Origin: Drechmeria coniospora
Taxonomy: Eukaryota > Ascomycota > Sordariomycetes > Hypocreales > Ophiocordycipitaceae
Direction: 5' to 3'
DNA length: 64,000 bases
Assembly: GCF_001625195.1 (NCBI RefSeq)
Contig: NC_054390.1
Span: 4,550,027 to 4,614,026, forward strand
Position 1 is the first letter of the stretch. Each line of letters starts with the position of its first letter. The position numbers and the translations under genes are program-made. The notes under the pieces are model-generated. The model was not told where the DNA came from and did no database searches. It saw only the letters and a list, made by a program, of their open reading frames with translations. Shown piece by piece: positions 1 to 12,168 of the stretch.

Positions 1-1411
1 AGTCAACACTTGGCCGAGCTTATATTCCCACGGCACGATGCATACATGGCAGGCCCTTGGCAACGTTGTATGGCGCAACCTTTCCCTCCCAGGGCGCCTT
101 CCGCACTTCGGCGCACAATCTCTCCCAGACAGGTCGATTCCTGAGCGCAAAGTACAGAATGGCACGGATGGTGTTGGCCGTGGTGTCGGCGCCGGCGACG
201 AGATTGACGAGAACGTACTGGATGACGAATTCGTCGCGTACCGCCTCGGGCCGTTCCCGCTGCGCCTTGAGATAATGCTGCAGATAATCGGGCACCTCGG
301 GGTCGTAGTTGGCGTCCCTGCCTTGGGTTCGCCGGGCGATGTGCTCGACCGCGATGGCCGTCGCGTTCGCCAGGTTCGGAGGCCCAAGCCGGACCACCGG
401 GTTCTTGTCGAGAAGGGAGTCGAGCCAAGGAATTTGCCCGATCAAGGAGAGGCTGCAGCGCGGCGTCAGCACCCTGCTCTGCTTGCACGTGCGGAAGCGG
501 GCCACGACGGACTATTCGATAGATTTGTCGGCAATCGCCATCGTTTCGTCGTGGTCGCACCCCTCGGCCATGTACCGAAAATCTTCGCTAAAGGTCGTGG
601 CGCCGACGACATCCCAGGCGCCTGCGTGGAACATTCATCCATCAGCAGACGGCGACAATCTCCGGCCTCGGTGTCACGGGCACGCACAGAAGGCTATCCA
701 GGACCCGAGATCACATTCCTTGTCGCCGTTGCCGTTGTCGATGAATCGAGCTTCGAGGTGACGGCAAAGATCGGAGAGGACGGCGTCGACGAGCGGTTCC
801 ATCGCAAGCACCGCACCGGGGCTGTAGAACTTGGCGACGGGACGCTTCATCCGCGCATGTTCCGCCCGGTCGGTCGTGCTGAAGATGTTGTAGACTATTC
901 GGCCGTCGACAAGGGCGCTGTTGACGTTGTAGAAGCGCGTCTATCGACGGGGAAGGACGGCGCGTTAGACTCCGATGACCGCTAACAGGTTCGCGGGCAG
1001 AAGCGATGGATCACTCGCTGCCTTGATGGGGAAGAGGCCATACCTTGACCCATTTCCCATCGGTTCCGTAGATGGTCTTGGCGAGTTCGGGCAGATCAAG
1101 GTCCAGCGTATTGGGGCCGATACGCACGACGGGACCATACGTTTCATGCAGCCGTTTGATGGTCCACGGATATTGTTTTCTCACCACCAAAGCAAAGCGC
1201 CAGAGGTTCGTCCATCCTAGAGGGGTCAGCCGGTTGGAGATGGTCACTGGCTCGCGAGGCACGCACCTGCCAACCATGGACCTGGATATTTTCGCAACGG
1301 AGACGAGACGTAGGACAGAATGCACCATCCAAGCAGGGCGACGACGAATGTGACGGAGACGCCGAGCAGGGCGGCGCCGGGGTGCGAGGCCGCAAAGAGG
1401 GCATTCGCCAT
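1..1411 (-). CDS. Cytochrome P450 monooxygenase, pisatin-demethylase-like, 3' end cut by window
   Basis: Haem-thiolate monooxygenase, probably anchored in the ER. I model five exons: 1411-1267, 1216-1044, 940-688, 621-513 and 452 to about 37. Introns carry CTGAC-type branch points and YAG ends, and the phases join cleanly. The start gives a hydrophobic N-terminal anchor (residues about 10-35), then the PGPWLAG hinge. Next come RIGPNTLDL and the segment STTDRAEHARMKRPVAK, typical of fungal pisatin-demethylase-type P450s. Further on are WLDSLLDKNPVVRLGPPNL and the oxygen-binding I-helix AGADTT near position 170. After LPCMH the frame hits a GTGCCG donor-like site at 36-31, so the ExxR and Cys-haem-ligand regions should lie beyond the window. 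No frameshift is needed in the visible part. The substrate cannot be inferred. No neighbouring biosynthetic backbone gene is visible. Confidence 0.88.
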
Positions 1412-1522
1412 GTGCTGACACAGATTGGTTGGGACGATTCAAGAAAGTCGGGTTCGAAGTGAGGAAACGAACGCTGTCTGGTCAAGTGGCCATGGCAGAC
1501 CGTATGGGACGTACGCAAGACC

Positions 1523-1532
1523 ATATATATAC
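1523..1532 (-). promoter_or_regulatory. Candidate TATA box of the P450 gene
   Basis: Read on the minus strand this is TATATATATG, about 115 bp upstream of the chosen P450 ATG at 1411. The distance is plausible for a fungal core promoter. Seen by eye only. Confidence 0.35.
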
Positions 1533-3640
1533 CACGCCGTCTGCGACGTCTCCATGGTACACGTCGTCATGGGCGGCGAGCACAGGTCGTTGAACGGGGC
1601 GGGGTCGTCAGCATGGGAGAGAAGCGATGGCGCAGGAGGCGGTCGAGGATGCTGTCATGCTCGACGTCAACCTGTTGGTGCGACGGACCAATGGCACCAG
1701 TTGGTGGCAATTGCCGGGGTGAAGATGGACAGCGCTGAGCTGGACGCCTGATGCGTAGACGATGAACTGCGAAGCGTGCATGCCGTCATTGTCATGCGTC
1801 GCCTGACCGAGCCTCGCGGCATTGGCACGACTCAAATTCACCTCGCGAACCAGGGCGATGCTGCCGGACACCGGCCAACACCGTCACCGTCCCATTGCAT
1901 GCAACCGTGGTGGTCTGGTGGCCACTCGTCGCGACGCACGAGCAAGAAATACGACTCTGCTCACTAGGCACGGAGCACCCTTTCATTCTTGGACTGCACG
2001 ACGAGGGGCCTCTGGTACTCGTACGAGCAGCAGGTGTCGTGCTGTTGGCCAAAGGTGGTGCTCGTCTCGTTGGATGACGCATTCATTCGCAGTCGTGGTG
2101 CTCCCCGCTCTCGCAGCGCACGTACATGTACATGCAATTGTACATTGATGCTGGTGTACTCCAAACTCGGCAAGTGCAATATATGTGCTAGCGGTGGCAT
2201 GGACTATTCCAGCAAATAAGCCGTGCAAACTACAAATCATTCGTCTTTTCTTACTTGTCATTATTCCCATGGCCCCTCGTCGTACTGTTGGACCCGCCTT
2301 GGCAAAGGTGGCGGAAGAATACTGATGATCGTCACGGGCCGTCCCGCATCGACGCTTCAAGCCGAATATGGCCCATCTGGGAGCGCGAGGGCGAGCAGGC
2401 AAAGGAGCTCCTGACAAAGGTCATCCAGCCCGCCACATCGACGGGGTATGCTACAGAGAGATGCCCGGAAGGAACGGTTGAACGAAACGAATGGCACGAA
2501 AGGAAGGGCGGAGGACATGCCCCCATGCTTGATGGCGTGCGGCAAAAAAGCCCCCATGTCGCTTGATGGAAGACCATGACAACATTGTCTCGCGGGCACA
2601 TGGGCGTATTTGCACGACTGTCCTTGCCGCACTAGGTTCCTGTACCGTTGGACGAGGATGGCTCCAGGTGATGGGCCTGTTCACATTTTGGTCAGCATCT
2701 TCATCCCTAAGCAACCGTCCCGGCATGGTCGATGAAGTTGCCTCCGGACGCATCGGGCGATGCGCTGCACACGGGCAGCGAATGAGTCGACGAGATGACA
2801 AGGAGGGAGTGAGCGGGCGAAAGGAAGAGGCGGGTCGATGGCCACGGATGCAAAGGTCGAGGAGGTATTGCTGCTGGCGGCTTGCATGAATATTTTTCGT
2901 TCCAACGATCAACTCCTCGACTGTCCAGCCCACCCTGCTCGTGGAGAGCTTTTGGGGGGGGTTGGAGATGGCCGTCTTGCGGGTGTCACGCATTAGCCTA
3001 TTCCATCATGCATCATGTCGATCGATGGTCCCTCGCTGAGCATGCAGGTCATTCGTTACTCTGTATATGCTCGCCGTAACGATGGCACGACGGGGACGAA
3101 GGGTGAGATGTGGCACGGGCGTCGCATTCGCGTTTCGAAAGCTCGTCCCAGGACCATGGTCGTGGCTGCTTGACACGGACGGAACGAAGACTCCTCGACA
3201 AGAAGCTGGCTGTTTGCATCGACCGAAACTGGAAGCTCCAAGGGCAAGCGCAGCAGCTGATGAGCTCGAGGTCGGAAGATGGCCTTGGCGGATGGGATTT
3301 GTTTCAAAATCTACTCCTCAGGGTGGTTGGATGACGAGGGGGGGGTCGAAGACGAGGTCGGTACGAGTCGTGGTTTGCACTGATCGGCATGTTGTGCCCC
3401 GTACCCAAGTGCGGTGCCGTATCAGCATCTGCAAGGAGTACTGCCATGTGCGGCCGCGCAGAGAAATGCTCATAATATTGCTCCTGGACCCTTGGGAGGC
3501 GATGGATCGAGGAGTAAAGCGGGGGGCGGGAGGGATGCTCTGTTTCAGACCCTTGTACAGAAAAACAAAACATTCCGGGTCAATCGTGCAAGCTGAGGTT
3601 TCAGATTGTGCGGGGTCGTGCTGTCAGCTCTGCACCCTAA
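1533..3640. other. Intergenic, no gene supported
   Basis: Several frames of 60-190 codons are open on both strands, but they have shuffled, Arg/Ser/Cys-rich composition, no recognisable domain and no consistent intron signals. I treat them as chance frames in GC-rich DNA. No repeat of note was seen. Confidence 0.5.
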
Positions 3641-5710
3641 GTTGACACGTTGCTGAGGTAAGGACTCGGCTCTCGGGCGAGCCTGTGTTGTGCTAGCGTA
3701 CTACAAAGTATTGCTAATAATCTGTACGTAGTGCAAGTAATTGGCCGTACTTGCTGTACTCGGGCGACCAGTGTACGGCATGCGTGCGGGCGCCGGCATT
3801 CGAGCGCAAGCGCAAAAGGCTGCGAGCCGCGTACAATTACTCCGTACCTTCTTGCACTTACTTGGCCGTGCCTAATGGTTGAGTGTACAAGGCGCACACC
3901 GAAGGAGTAGCACACTGCATGAACACCAACTTGCATGCATTATAGTTGTCGTACCGCCACCGGGAGGAACCTGTACATGGACATTACTAAATGTAGTTGC
4001 AAGTACTTAGAGCAGGCCCCTGCAAGTACATGTACAGTATTCCGTAGTTGTACGTGTAAGTGTTATTTACCGGCTGTACTGTACGTACACGGTGCAGTAC
4101 TTGTCCGCTTATCGGCATGCCACGCAGCACTCCCTAGCACGGCGCAAGTAATTTACTCGGTCGGTACTAACCTACCTAGTAGTTCGTATGCCCGTGGCCT
4201 GAGTTGTGCACATGCCGTACCGCCAAGCGCTTGGATGGGTATCGCACCGTACTGACTACTGGGAATTACCTACACTACCACGTACAAGCAGCTTGTGGTA
4301 GGTACTAGGTACTCACAAGGCAGCACCCGGTCGGAACATTGCTAACCGTCGGTGGCACGCGGGTAGGCCAACAACGTCCTTGCTTGCAGAGGTGCATCGC
4401 ACACATGTGCCGAAGCCCATGTAACGAACCTGCACTTACCACCGCATTACCGGTACGGCTTCGAGCATGGAGTGCGAGCGCCTGGGCGATCAGTGCCGCC
4501 GCTCCACGAGTTACGGCTACATGTACACTTGCGGCACCACCACCAGCGGCTCAACGCGTGGCATGCACTCCGTACATGCGCAGCGGACGTTGACCCACGA
4601 GCACACGTCGGGCCGGCGTGCTTGCAAGCACGCCCAGGCCACCGCCAGCTGCATGACAAACAAGCGTCAATGCCGCACAAAGTCCGGCCGAACGGCGTAC
4701 CGGCACTTGCTGCGATAATACCGAGTAATGAGCCCCAACGTAGCGTGAGCGTGCATGGTCTAGCGGTGGAGAAACTAGCGCGGGACGGTCGCTGCACCTC
4801 CAAGTATTAAGTAATAATAGGCGAGAACAAGAACTGGCACTAGCAAGTAATGACAGGTCCATGAACCGTTGGAGCGCTCGCATGCAAGTGCTTCAGTACT
4901 TCATCACACGTACGCCGTACGCTGCATTGATGACGGCTTGCGTTCATTACCGTTCCGTTGGCCCACCAGCATGCACGCGAAAAAGTACGTGGTCGTGCCT
5001 ATAAATGCACAAAGGTACTCGTACGAAGCCGGCGTACTTGTACGCCGAAGTACTTGCTGCACATGTACCATGCGCGTTCGCTACGTGCAGGAGACAGGCC
5101 GTCGGCGTCGAGGGGAACGGGCGGCTCATACTGACGGCACGTACGGAGTGCTTGGTCCGGTAAGCACGTCGTAGTTGGAGCAATCACCGGACCAGGGGCG
5201 CCGGGCCTCGAGGCAACAAACGTGTGCACATGTACTCGAACATGGTCGCTGCGGGCAATCCATGTTCGTTCTCGATCATCTACTTGCTTGTACGTGCACC
5301 TAGGTGCTGGTAATTACTAGGTACGGAATGACTTGAGCAATTGAGCATGACCCGCCGAGAAGATGTAAGTACGTCTAATAAGTGCTAACCTAACGTATGT
5401 CCATAGTTGTACTCCTTACAAGTACTTGCATTGCAAGTACTTAGGTCTCGCCGGCAAGCAGGTACGTGTACAATTGGGTGCAAGTAAGTGTAATCACCGT
5501 ACTGCATTGTAGGTACCTTTCCAAGTACGGATACGTAATCACCGGAGCATGACTGCTGTGATGATTGCCGGGAATTCTTGCATTCGCTGGTGCGGAGCCT
5601 TCCGTCCGGCAGTACATGCACGTACAAGTAAGTACTGTACTGTAAGTAAGCAAGTACTGCCCTTACCTGCGCGTACTGTACTGTACTGTACTTAAGTACT
5701 GTAAGTCAGT
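3640..5710. repeat. GTAC-word island (low-complexity, palindrome-rich intergenic DNA)
   Basis: Dense in GTAC, AAGTACTT, TGTACTG and GTAATTAC words. A near-palindrome of about 23 nt, two inverted copies of AAGTACTTGCA, lies at 5420-5442. Alternating GTACTGTACTGTAC runs occur near 5680. Frames here are short and Cys/Tyr/Val-rich only because GTAC translates that way. No gene supported. Confidence 0.6.
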
Positions 5711-6640
5711 GCACCAATGGACACCTGCAGTTGCCGTACCGAGCCCAGTACCCACGGGTGACCCACCTATCCGTGGACCCGTTCAGGCACGCACTCCGAC
5801 CTGTGCTGTAGCACGGAGTACTTGGACGCCCAAGGACGCCGACACCACTCTACGCGCTGTCGTATCTGGAGGCCGATTCGTCATCGACGGCCTCGCCGGA
5901 ACCCTGCCCGGCTGTCAAGCCGTCGGCCTGCGCCTGGACGTCGCCCGCCCTGTACGGTCCCCTCCTCTGCCCGTCGCCCATCCCGCCCTTGACTCGGCGG
6001 CGTTGGTCGGCATGAAGTTTATGCTTGGCCGGGCGTCTCACCATGCCTCCTAGCCGCTGAAATACCCCGCAACAATAAGCAAGCACTCTCGGGAAATTTC
6101 CCCTCCTCTTTGGCTCCGTTCTTTTGTTGTCGTCCCATCGTCCGTCCCATCGCGGCGCCGCTCCCGCGACGCGCGACGTATCTGCACTAATACCTAGGGT
6201 GTGAGTACGGGGTGCCCGTGCACGCACTCCGTACTTGCTGTGCAGGGCGACGTACCTGTCTGGGCTTGCTGATGCCACGCAAGCAGCTTCAGTGCCGTCA
6301 GTGTTGTACTTGCAATTACGGTGCCGCACAGCACACCTGCCACGGCCGCACGCACGGCAGCACGCACGGTAGAGTGCGTCTGCGTGCTTGGCTGCACCAG
6401 CATGTCGTCGACCAGAAGTCGGCGGTGGTATTCTTTCATCACACGCAGGACAATGGCCGCACTCGGGCGCGCCGTCGGTATACGAATGCGATAAATCGAC
6501 GGAGCACTGCGCATCGCCTTGCTCCCGTCCACTCGCCCTATTTCCAGGCCAACTCCTGTCAACTTCTGCTCAAGAAGCAATCACCGACGTGCCCCGCATC
6601 GGCCATGTTCCATCGACCGGCCTGTTTCAAGTGAGATTTT
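5711..6640. other. GC-rich inset between two GTAC islands
   Basis: About 0.9 kb of GC-rich sequence without the GTAC vocabulary, open in several frames (for example 5709-6053 plus and 5850-6329 minus). No domain was recognised. It could be a decayed gene or insertion. Nothing firm. Confidence 0.3.
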
Positions 6641-7450
6641 CCACCTAATTACGGAGTAGGGCCACCAAGCAATTACGGAGTAGTACAGCTCGTATCCGCA
6701 CCCGACGGAGGGCCAGGGGCGGTAGGAACAGGAATAATGCTGATAATATTATGAGTCCACTATGCATCCATCCGTCCATGCACGCGCAGGTGGCTCCCGC
6801 AAGCGCTGTTCATGTAATACTTGATACTTACTTGCATTACTTGCCGTAATACCTGCGGAGGAGTTGTCCGGGTAGGACCAGGAACTTGCGTGTACATGAT
6901 GATTCAGTGCCCCTATTGCTGCGCGCAAGTACATGTACACACATCCATGGCGAGCAGGTATAGTCATGTACCTCCGTGGATGTCCGATTAGGAGCGAATA
7001 CTTGCGTCTACATAGGGCTGGAAACAGCCATCGCGCCATGCAGGTACCTGTACACGTTGCACTCGCGCATTTACATGGCACGCAAGTATTGGTCATGTAG
7101 TGTTGGTAGGCGTCCCGAGTACACCACATGTGCTGGCCCTTGCGTCCACGGTACAGATAGTTGCACATTGTACTCCGTAATTGTTCACCTACTGTACAGG
7201 TACGCCTAAAAGTACTTACAGTATTACGGAGTACTTCCATGATTTTAGGTTAGTCGCTGTAATTAATTTCTCCGGGCCGCATGCAAGTAATTACAGCGAC
7301 TAAGTGTGCATGTATGCGCCCTAATAGCACCCGAGTACCGTTCGTGTACCTGAGCCATTGTCCGTGTATGGGCAGGTACTCGCGTCTACATGATCGCTAA
7401 CGGCTCTAATGACTGCATGCAAGTAATTTAAGCAACGAGTACCTAAATAG
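6640..7450. repeat. GTAC-word island
   Basis: Repeated TTACGGAGTA, AAGTATT, GTACATGTAC and CAAGTAATTAC words. No gene supported. From 7450 to 8026 the composition returns to GC-rich and this is probably the promoter and 5' UTR of the metalloprotease gene. Confidence 0.55.
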
Positions 7451-8026
7451 TAGCACCAGTCGAATGCTTAGCAGAGCAGACGACCACCACCCTCTCGATC
7501 GCTGCACCGACGGCACGCCATGCCTTGAATCTTCATGCCCGTCAAGCACCTCCCGTGCCGTATTGCACATGGACGACCGCAGAGGTGCCGTCATGTCGCT
7601 TTGCCGTGGCACTCACACGTCCACCTGCCTCGAGCACTGCCTGCATGGGTCTCCCGAGATGTTTTGCGGCCCCCCCCTGCAGCCTCGTGTATTCGTGATT
7701 CATGATGCCTCGACCCTTCATCGCGCCGGCATTGACAACGACCCCCTTCGTCCACGGCCGCCTTCCTCAAACCCCATTAGCGTCCCCGTTCCGCACTCTG
7801 ATGAGGATGGGAAAAAAGAATAACAACGACTCTCGGCCTGACTCTCGTCGCCGTCGTCGTGCTGCCCGCTCGCGTATATTACTTCGGCCTCGTCCTCCAC
7901 CGATCCGTCCGTCATCCGCACCATCTTCTTCTTCCCTTTCCTTTTCTGCCACTTCGATTTCGCTCATTATTCCATCCCTATACATAGATACTTTCCTTGA
8001 CCTGTTTTCGCTTCGTACCGCCCGTC

Positions 8027-10130
8027 ATGTTGCTTTCCTTGGCCGTAGCCGGCCTCATGGCCACCGTCACCACCGCCTGTTCCGGAGGCTCCAACGACGG
8101 CCATGACGATGGTCATCCCCACACCATCTCCCGCAGGTCGGCGTGTGTGCCGACAGAATTCGACGTCTCGGTGAATCTTTGCTGTTCCGGGAATGAAACC
8201 CCGTGCGGAACTGTATGATGCCCATCCATCTCACCGCCGTCGCTTGCTAACCGCTTCCTGCAGCAAGAACAATTCGAGTCGGCGCTTGCCATGGCTAACG
8301 AAAAATTCGGACCGGCCAAGGTTAAATTCACCCTGAAAAAGTTCAACATCTTCCAAAACAACACCTGCACGGAAGCCGATGTGACGCAGGACTCGGCTGC
8401 TGAAATCAAGAAGACCGTATGCGAGCATGGCTCCGGCATCATCGACATTCTGTATCTGCCGACAAACCTGGGCCACGGTATATCCAAAGGATTTAGCAAC
8501 ATCCCCAACATCACCAATGGCTGGCCCATTTCAGCAATCCTCCACGGCATCGACGGGCCTCGTATGGCCATGGACACCCTGACTGGTGTCACCGATCAAT
8601 ACGGAACAGTCACCAACGACCTGCTCCTCACTCACGAACTGGGTCATGCTTTCGGCCTTTATCACGACGATGGTCACGAGGATAGCCTGATGTACCCCTC
8701 CGTCGGGTAGGTAACTGTAGCAGCCTTGGCTATCCACGCGCACATGCTAACACGTCCACGCCAGCCCGTTGACGGGACACAGGAAGAGCTTCAAATATGC
8801 CTTTAACGAGACCGAGAAGGACATCATCTGCTCGGTTGCGAACAAGCGAAAGGCAGAAGGGGGCGAGATTCTGGGCGATAAGCTGAAGTCGACGGGCCCG
8901 GCCGACTCGGCAGAGCCCGGTTCTGCGCCGACTCGACAACCAGTGGGCCCGAAGAATGGCACATATGATTCCGAACCGTTGTATCCCAACCCCCATGACG
9001 CCCATAACGCGAACAAGACTCGTCCCTCGTGCGGACGTCATCGCAAAGGCGCGCACAAGGGCTCTCACAAGGGCTCCGACAAGGGCTCCGTCCCGGGCCC
9101 GGCCACGCCTGCTGGTCAGCGGACGCCGAATGCTCCACCAGCAGATGGGTCGATGCCCATCGTCAACCCTTCCGGCGGAAACAACGGCCAGATCTCGAAC
9201 GGAGGGAACGGCCAACACCCTCACCCAAGCTCGCCCCAGGCGAACCAGTGCCTTTGTACTTGCCCGGGACTTCAGCAACCCCTTGCCGCCGCCGTTCTGC
9301 CTACCCGACCCGACCTTCTCTATATCCCGAAGCAGCCAGGATACTCCCCGACTGGCTCAAACCGGGATCAGGGCACAAAGAACCTGAATGGGGGCTCGGA
9401 CCAGACACCTTCGTCTGAATCGAACGGGAACAACAAGCCGCAAGAGTCGCAAGAGAAGCAGCCTTCCGGTGCCGACAACGCCGAGCAGCCTTCCGGTGCC
9501 AATAATGCCGAGCAGCCTTCCGGTGCCAACAATGCCGAGCAGCCTTCCAGTGCCGACAACGCCAACCCGCAGGCGCAAAAAGACCAACAACGCTTCTTCA
9601 AAGCAGGTGGACCGAAGAAGCAGGGTAACGCGGCACCGTGGTCCATTGTGAACAAAAACTCGACCATTCCTGCGTCCAACTCGACCGTGCCTACTTCCAA
9701 CTCGACCGTGCCTACTTTCAACGCGACCGTGCCTACTTTCAACTCGACCGTGTCTGCTCCCGACTCGACCGTGCGTATTCCCGACTCGACCGTGCGTATT
9801 CCCGACTCGACCGTGCATATTCCCGACTCGACCGTGCGTATTCCCGACTCGACCGTATCTACGCCCGACTCGACCGTGTCTACGCCCGACTCGACCGTAT
9901 CTACGCCCGACTCGACCGTGTCTACGCCCGACTCGACCGTGTCTACGCCCGACTCGACCGTATCTACGCCCGACTCGACCGAGTCTACGCCCGACTCGAC
10001 CGAGTCTACGCCCGACTCGACCGAGTCTACGCCCGACTCGACCTTGTATAAGCCCGATTCGACCGAGTCTAATCCCGACTCGAACGTGCGTACTTTCAAA
10101 TCGACCAAAGCAACATCCCCTGACTACTAG
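8027..10130 (+). CDS. Secreted matrixin-like zinc metalloprotease with heptapeptide-repeat tail
   Basis: Exons 8027-8212, 8264-8706 and 8765-10130 give 664 aa. Both introns (51 and 58 bp) contain GCTAAC and end in CAG. The chosen ATG starts a hydrophobic signal peptide (residues 1 to about 18). The catalytic motif HELGHAFGLYH (residues 186-196) supplies three zinc-binding His and the general-base Glu. SLMYP follows as a Met-turn, as in matrixin-type metzincins. Four Cys precede the domain. The rest is low complexity: KGSHKGSDKGS, about four PSGANNAEQ-type nonamers, then 21 heptads of NSTVPT/DSTVSTP type rich in Ser/Thr, with N-glycosylation sequons in the first units. The tail resembles a wall-associated stalk, but no GPI signal is seen. 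The substrate is unknown; a role outside the cell is inferred. Confidence 0.88.
9466..9570 (+). repeat. Imperfect 27-bp tandem repeat in the metalloprotease gene
   Basis: About four copies of a 27-bp unit encode PSGADNAEQ, PSGANNAEQ (twice) and a diverged PSSADNANP. The frame is preserved, which suggests expansion within a coding exon. Confidence 0.75.
9657..10097 (+). repeat. 21-bp minisatellite, 21 units, coding for Ser/Thr-rich heptads
   Basis: Units of 21 bp encode five N(S/A)T-type heptads, then DSTVRIP/DSTVHIP (4), DSTVSTP (6), DSTESTP (3) and three variants. Similar units are adjacent, as expected from local slippage or unequal exchange. The antisense and +1 frames are also open because the unit is a multiple of three. 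Confidence 0.9.
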
Positions 10131-10468
10131 ACGAGAATGTCCGGGAGCTTGGGCACAGCCGGAGTGCCTCCTTTCCTTCTGCAAATAGTTGTCTTCCACG
10201 GCTGTCTGGAAATAGTCGGAAAAGATGTGATATAGAATATGACATAGAATGCGATGTACAAAACGGAAATGGCCTTTTAGATTGCACACTTGCATGTGAG
10301 TGAGTGAGTGTGAGTGTGAGTGGGTTTGGACGCCATTCTTGCGAGGCAATATTTCATGCATCTACATACAGCATACGCGTTGTTTGTACCACCTACGATG
10401 CATGTGTCCTATCCGTGGCCCAAAAATATACGTTGAACCGAAATGCCGTGATAGACACATTGACGAGC
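10131..10468. other. Convergent 3' ends
   Basis: A 338-bp spacer between the stop codons of the plus-strand protease and the minus-strand flavoprotein. It contains a short GTGAGTGAGTGTGAGTGTGA tract at about 10296-10321. No gene. Confidence 0.6.
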
Positions 10469-12168
10469 CTACGGCGGTACGCCGACATCCATGGCATCCA
10501 TCCCTTGCAACAGCTGGCTCTTGCTGGCCATCCTCCCGAGCCTCATGAGCTCGGCACTTTGCGCCATGACCGGGTCCCTGCCCATGCTAGCCATGGCCAC
10601 TACCGTCTCGCCTCGGCAGTAGTAGGCAGCAAACTTGGCCTCGGCCGGATCGCCTTGCAGGACCACGTCATCCCACCCGTTGGCCGCGTTGCCGCAGTAC
10701 CGCAGCTGGCCGCCGAGCGCCGACCAGAACACCGGTAGGAAGCCGGGCCTGCGGGCGGAGGGATCCGTCATGTGCGCAGCAGCCGTCCGTCCCGCGTTCT
10801 GGGCCACGTTCCAGTGCTCGATGCGAATCGGCTTCCCGTCGCCGCCCGGGCCGTGGTAGGGATAGGTGGCGATGTCGCCGATGGCGTAGACGTCCTTGAG
10901 CCCTCTGACCTCAAAGTTCTCGTCCGTCATGATCGAACCGTCCGGCTCGAGCCGCAGCATCTTGTTATCCCGCAGGAATTCCGTCTCCGGCGCGACGCCG
11001 ACGCCGAGGATTACGAGGTCGGCCTCGAGCCTCGTTCCGTCCTTGAGGTGGACGGCGCCGACGTTGGCGGGGTCCGAGGTCGAGCACGTCGCCTTGTCGA
11101 GGGCGGCGCCGTTGCAGAACTTGACGCCCCTGCCTTCGGCCGACCGCTGGATGCTGGCGCCGACCTTTTCGCCGAGAACTCGCTCCAAGGGAGTGCGAGC
11201 CATGTCGACGATGGTGACCGAGTTGGCTTTGCAGGTGGCGTTGGCCACCTCCAAGCCGATGAAGGAGGAGCCGACGACGACGATCCGCTTCTCGGCCGTC
11301 GCCCCGATGGCGTCGACAATGGCCTTTGCGTCGTGCACGTTGCGCAGGGTAAATACCTTGCCGAGGTCGTCGAAGCCCGGCAGCGGAAGCCTTCTCGGCC
11401 TGCCTCCGGTGGCGAGGACGAGCTTGGTGTAGGAAAACTTGGCACCGGACCTCGTCGACACGGAGCGGGCCGCAAAGTCAACGTCGGTCACCTCGCCGTC
11501 GACCCATTCGACCGAGCCGGCCTCGAACCAGCTCTTGTCACGCCAAGCGAGCTTGGCCGGGTCCGTCAGCAGCGCCTTGCTGAGCTTCGGTCGGTCGATG
11601 GGGAGGTATCCTTCGTTGGAGATGATGGTGAGCGCGCCGGCGTATCCCTTTTCACGGAGGCCTTCGACGACGCCGAGAGCGCCGGAGCCGCCGCCGACGA
11701 CGACGATTCTCTCTCGACCGGCACCTGCCGCGGCGGCCACGGCGCAGTTCATGCGGGCCGACCGGCGGGAGTTTCGGATGGCGGCCTCGTCCCCCGTGAC
11801 GTAGACGGCACCGTCGCGCTCGGTGACGGGGAAGACGGGGAGGGCGTCCAGCGCCGGCGCATCCTCGACGTCGCCCGTTTTCGCGTCGAAGCAAGCTGGC
11901 CAGACGTCAGCATGCTTCCGCACGTGCTCGCGAGAGGCGGCAAACCTCCATGCCACGGGCAGGTCAAGCGTCCCGACGCGGTCAGGACGCCTTTGGCGAG
12001 CGGAGCGCCGTAATGGGTGCACTTGGCACCGACCGCTTGGATCCTGCCCGCCGCATTCACGAGGAGGACCTTGGCCCCTTCGAGGCCTTCGACCTCGACC
12101 TCACGCTTCTCGCCGAGAGCGAGCGAGAGGGACGGTAGGTCCTTGAGCTTGTATTCCTTCTTCTCCAT
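10469..12168 (-). CDS. Rieske [2Fe-2S] / AIF-like pyridine-nucleotide-disulfide oxidoreductase
   Basis: NAD(P)H- and FAD-dependent oxidoreductase of the AIFM3/Nfrl type. Exons 12168-11946 and 11895-10469 (intron 50 bp, CTGAC branch, CCAG end) give 549 aa. The Rieske domain comes first: C50-x-H52 and C70-x2-H73 bind the 2Fe-2S cluster, and the intron splits CPWHG|ACF. Then come the FAD dinucleotide motif VVVGGGSG at about 140, the NAD motif VVVGSSFIG at about 275 and the second FAD contact DVYAIGDIA at about 435. The frame stays open upstream to a Met at 12261, adding a basic stretch of 31 residues without acidic residues. That could be a mitochondrial presequence, so an alternative start is possible. 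MEKKEYKL is preferred because homologues as I recall them begin there. Physiological donor and acceptor are unknown. Confidence 0.93.

Noticed and set aside
466..560. In-frame stop after DKSIE in the P450 as a sign of a pseudogene
   Set aside because: A 59-nt intron (511-453), with a CTGAC branch and GCAG end, removes it and restores SIEYLSLIGQIPWLD.
9357..10361. Long antisense frame of 334 codons and a second of 246 codons across the protease repeat tail
   Set aside because: The 21-bp unit is a multiple of three, so all six frames stay open. The plus-strand protein has catalytic motif, introns and signal peptide; the antisense frames have only repeats.
10772..12013. Plus-strand frame of 413 codons opposite the AIF-like gene
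   Set aside because: Antisense shadow of a confidently identified flavoprotein.
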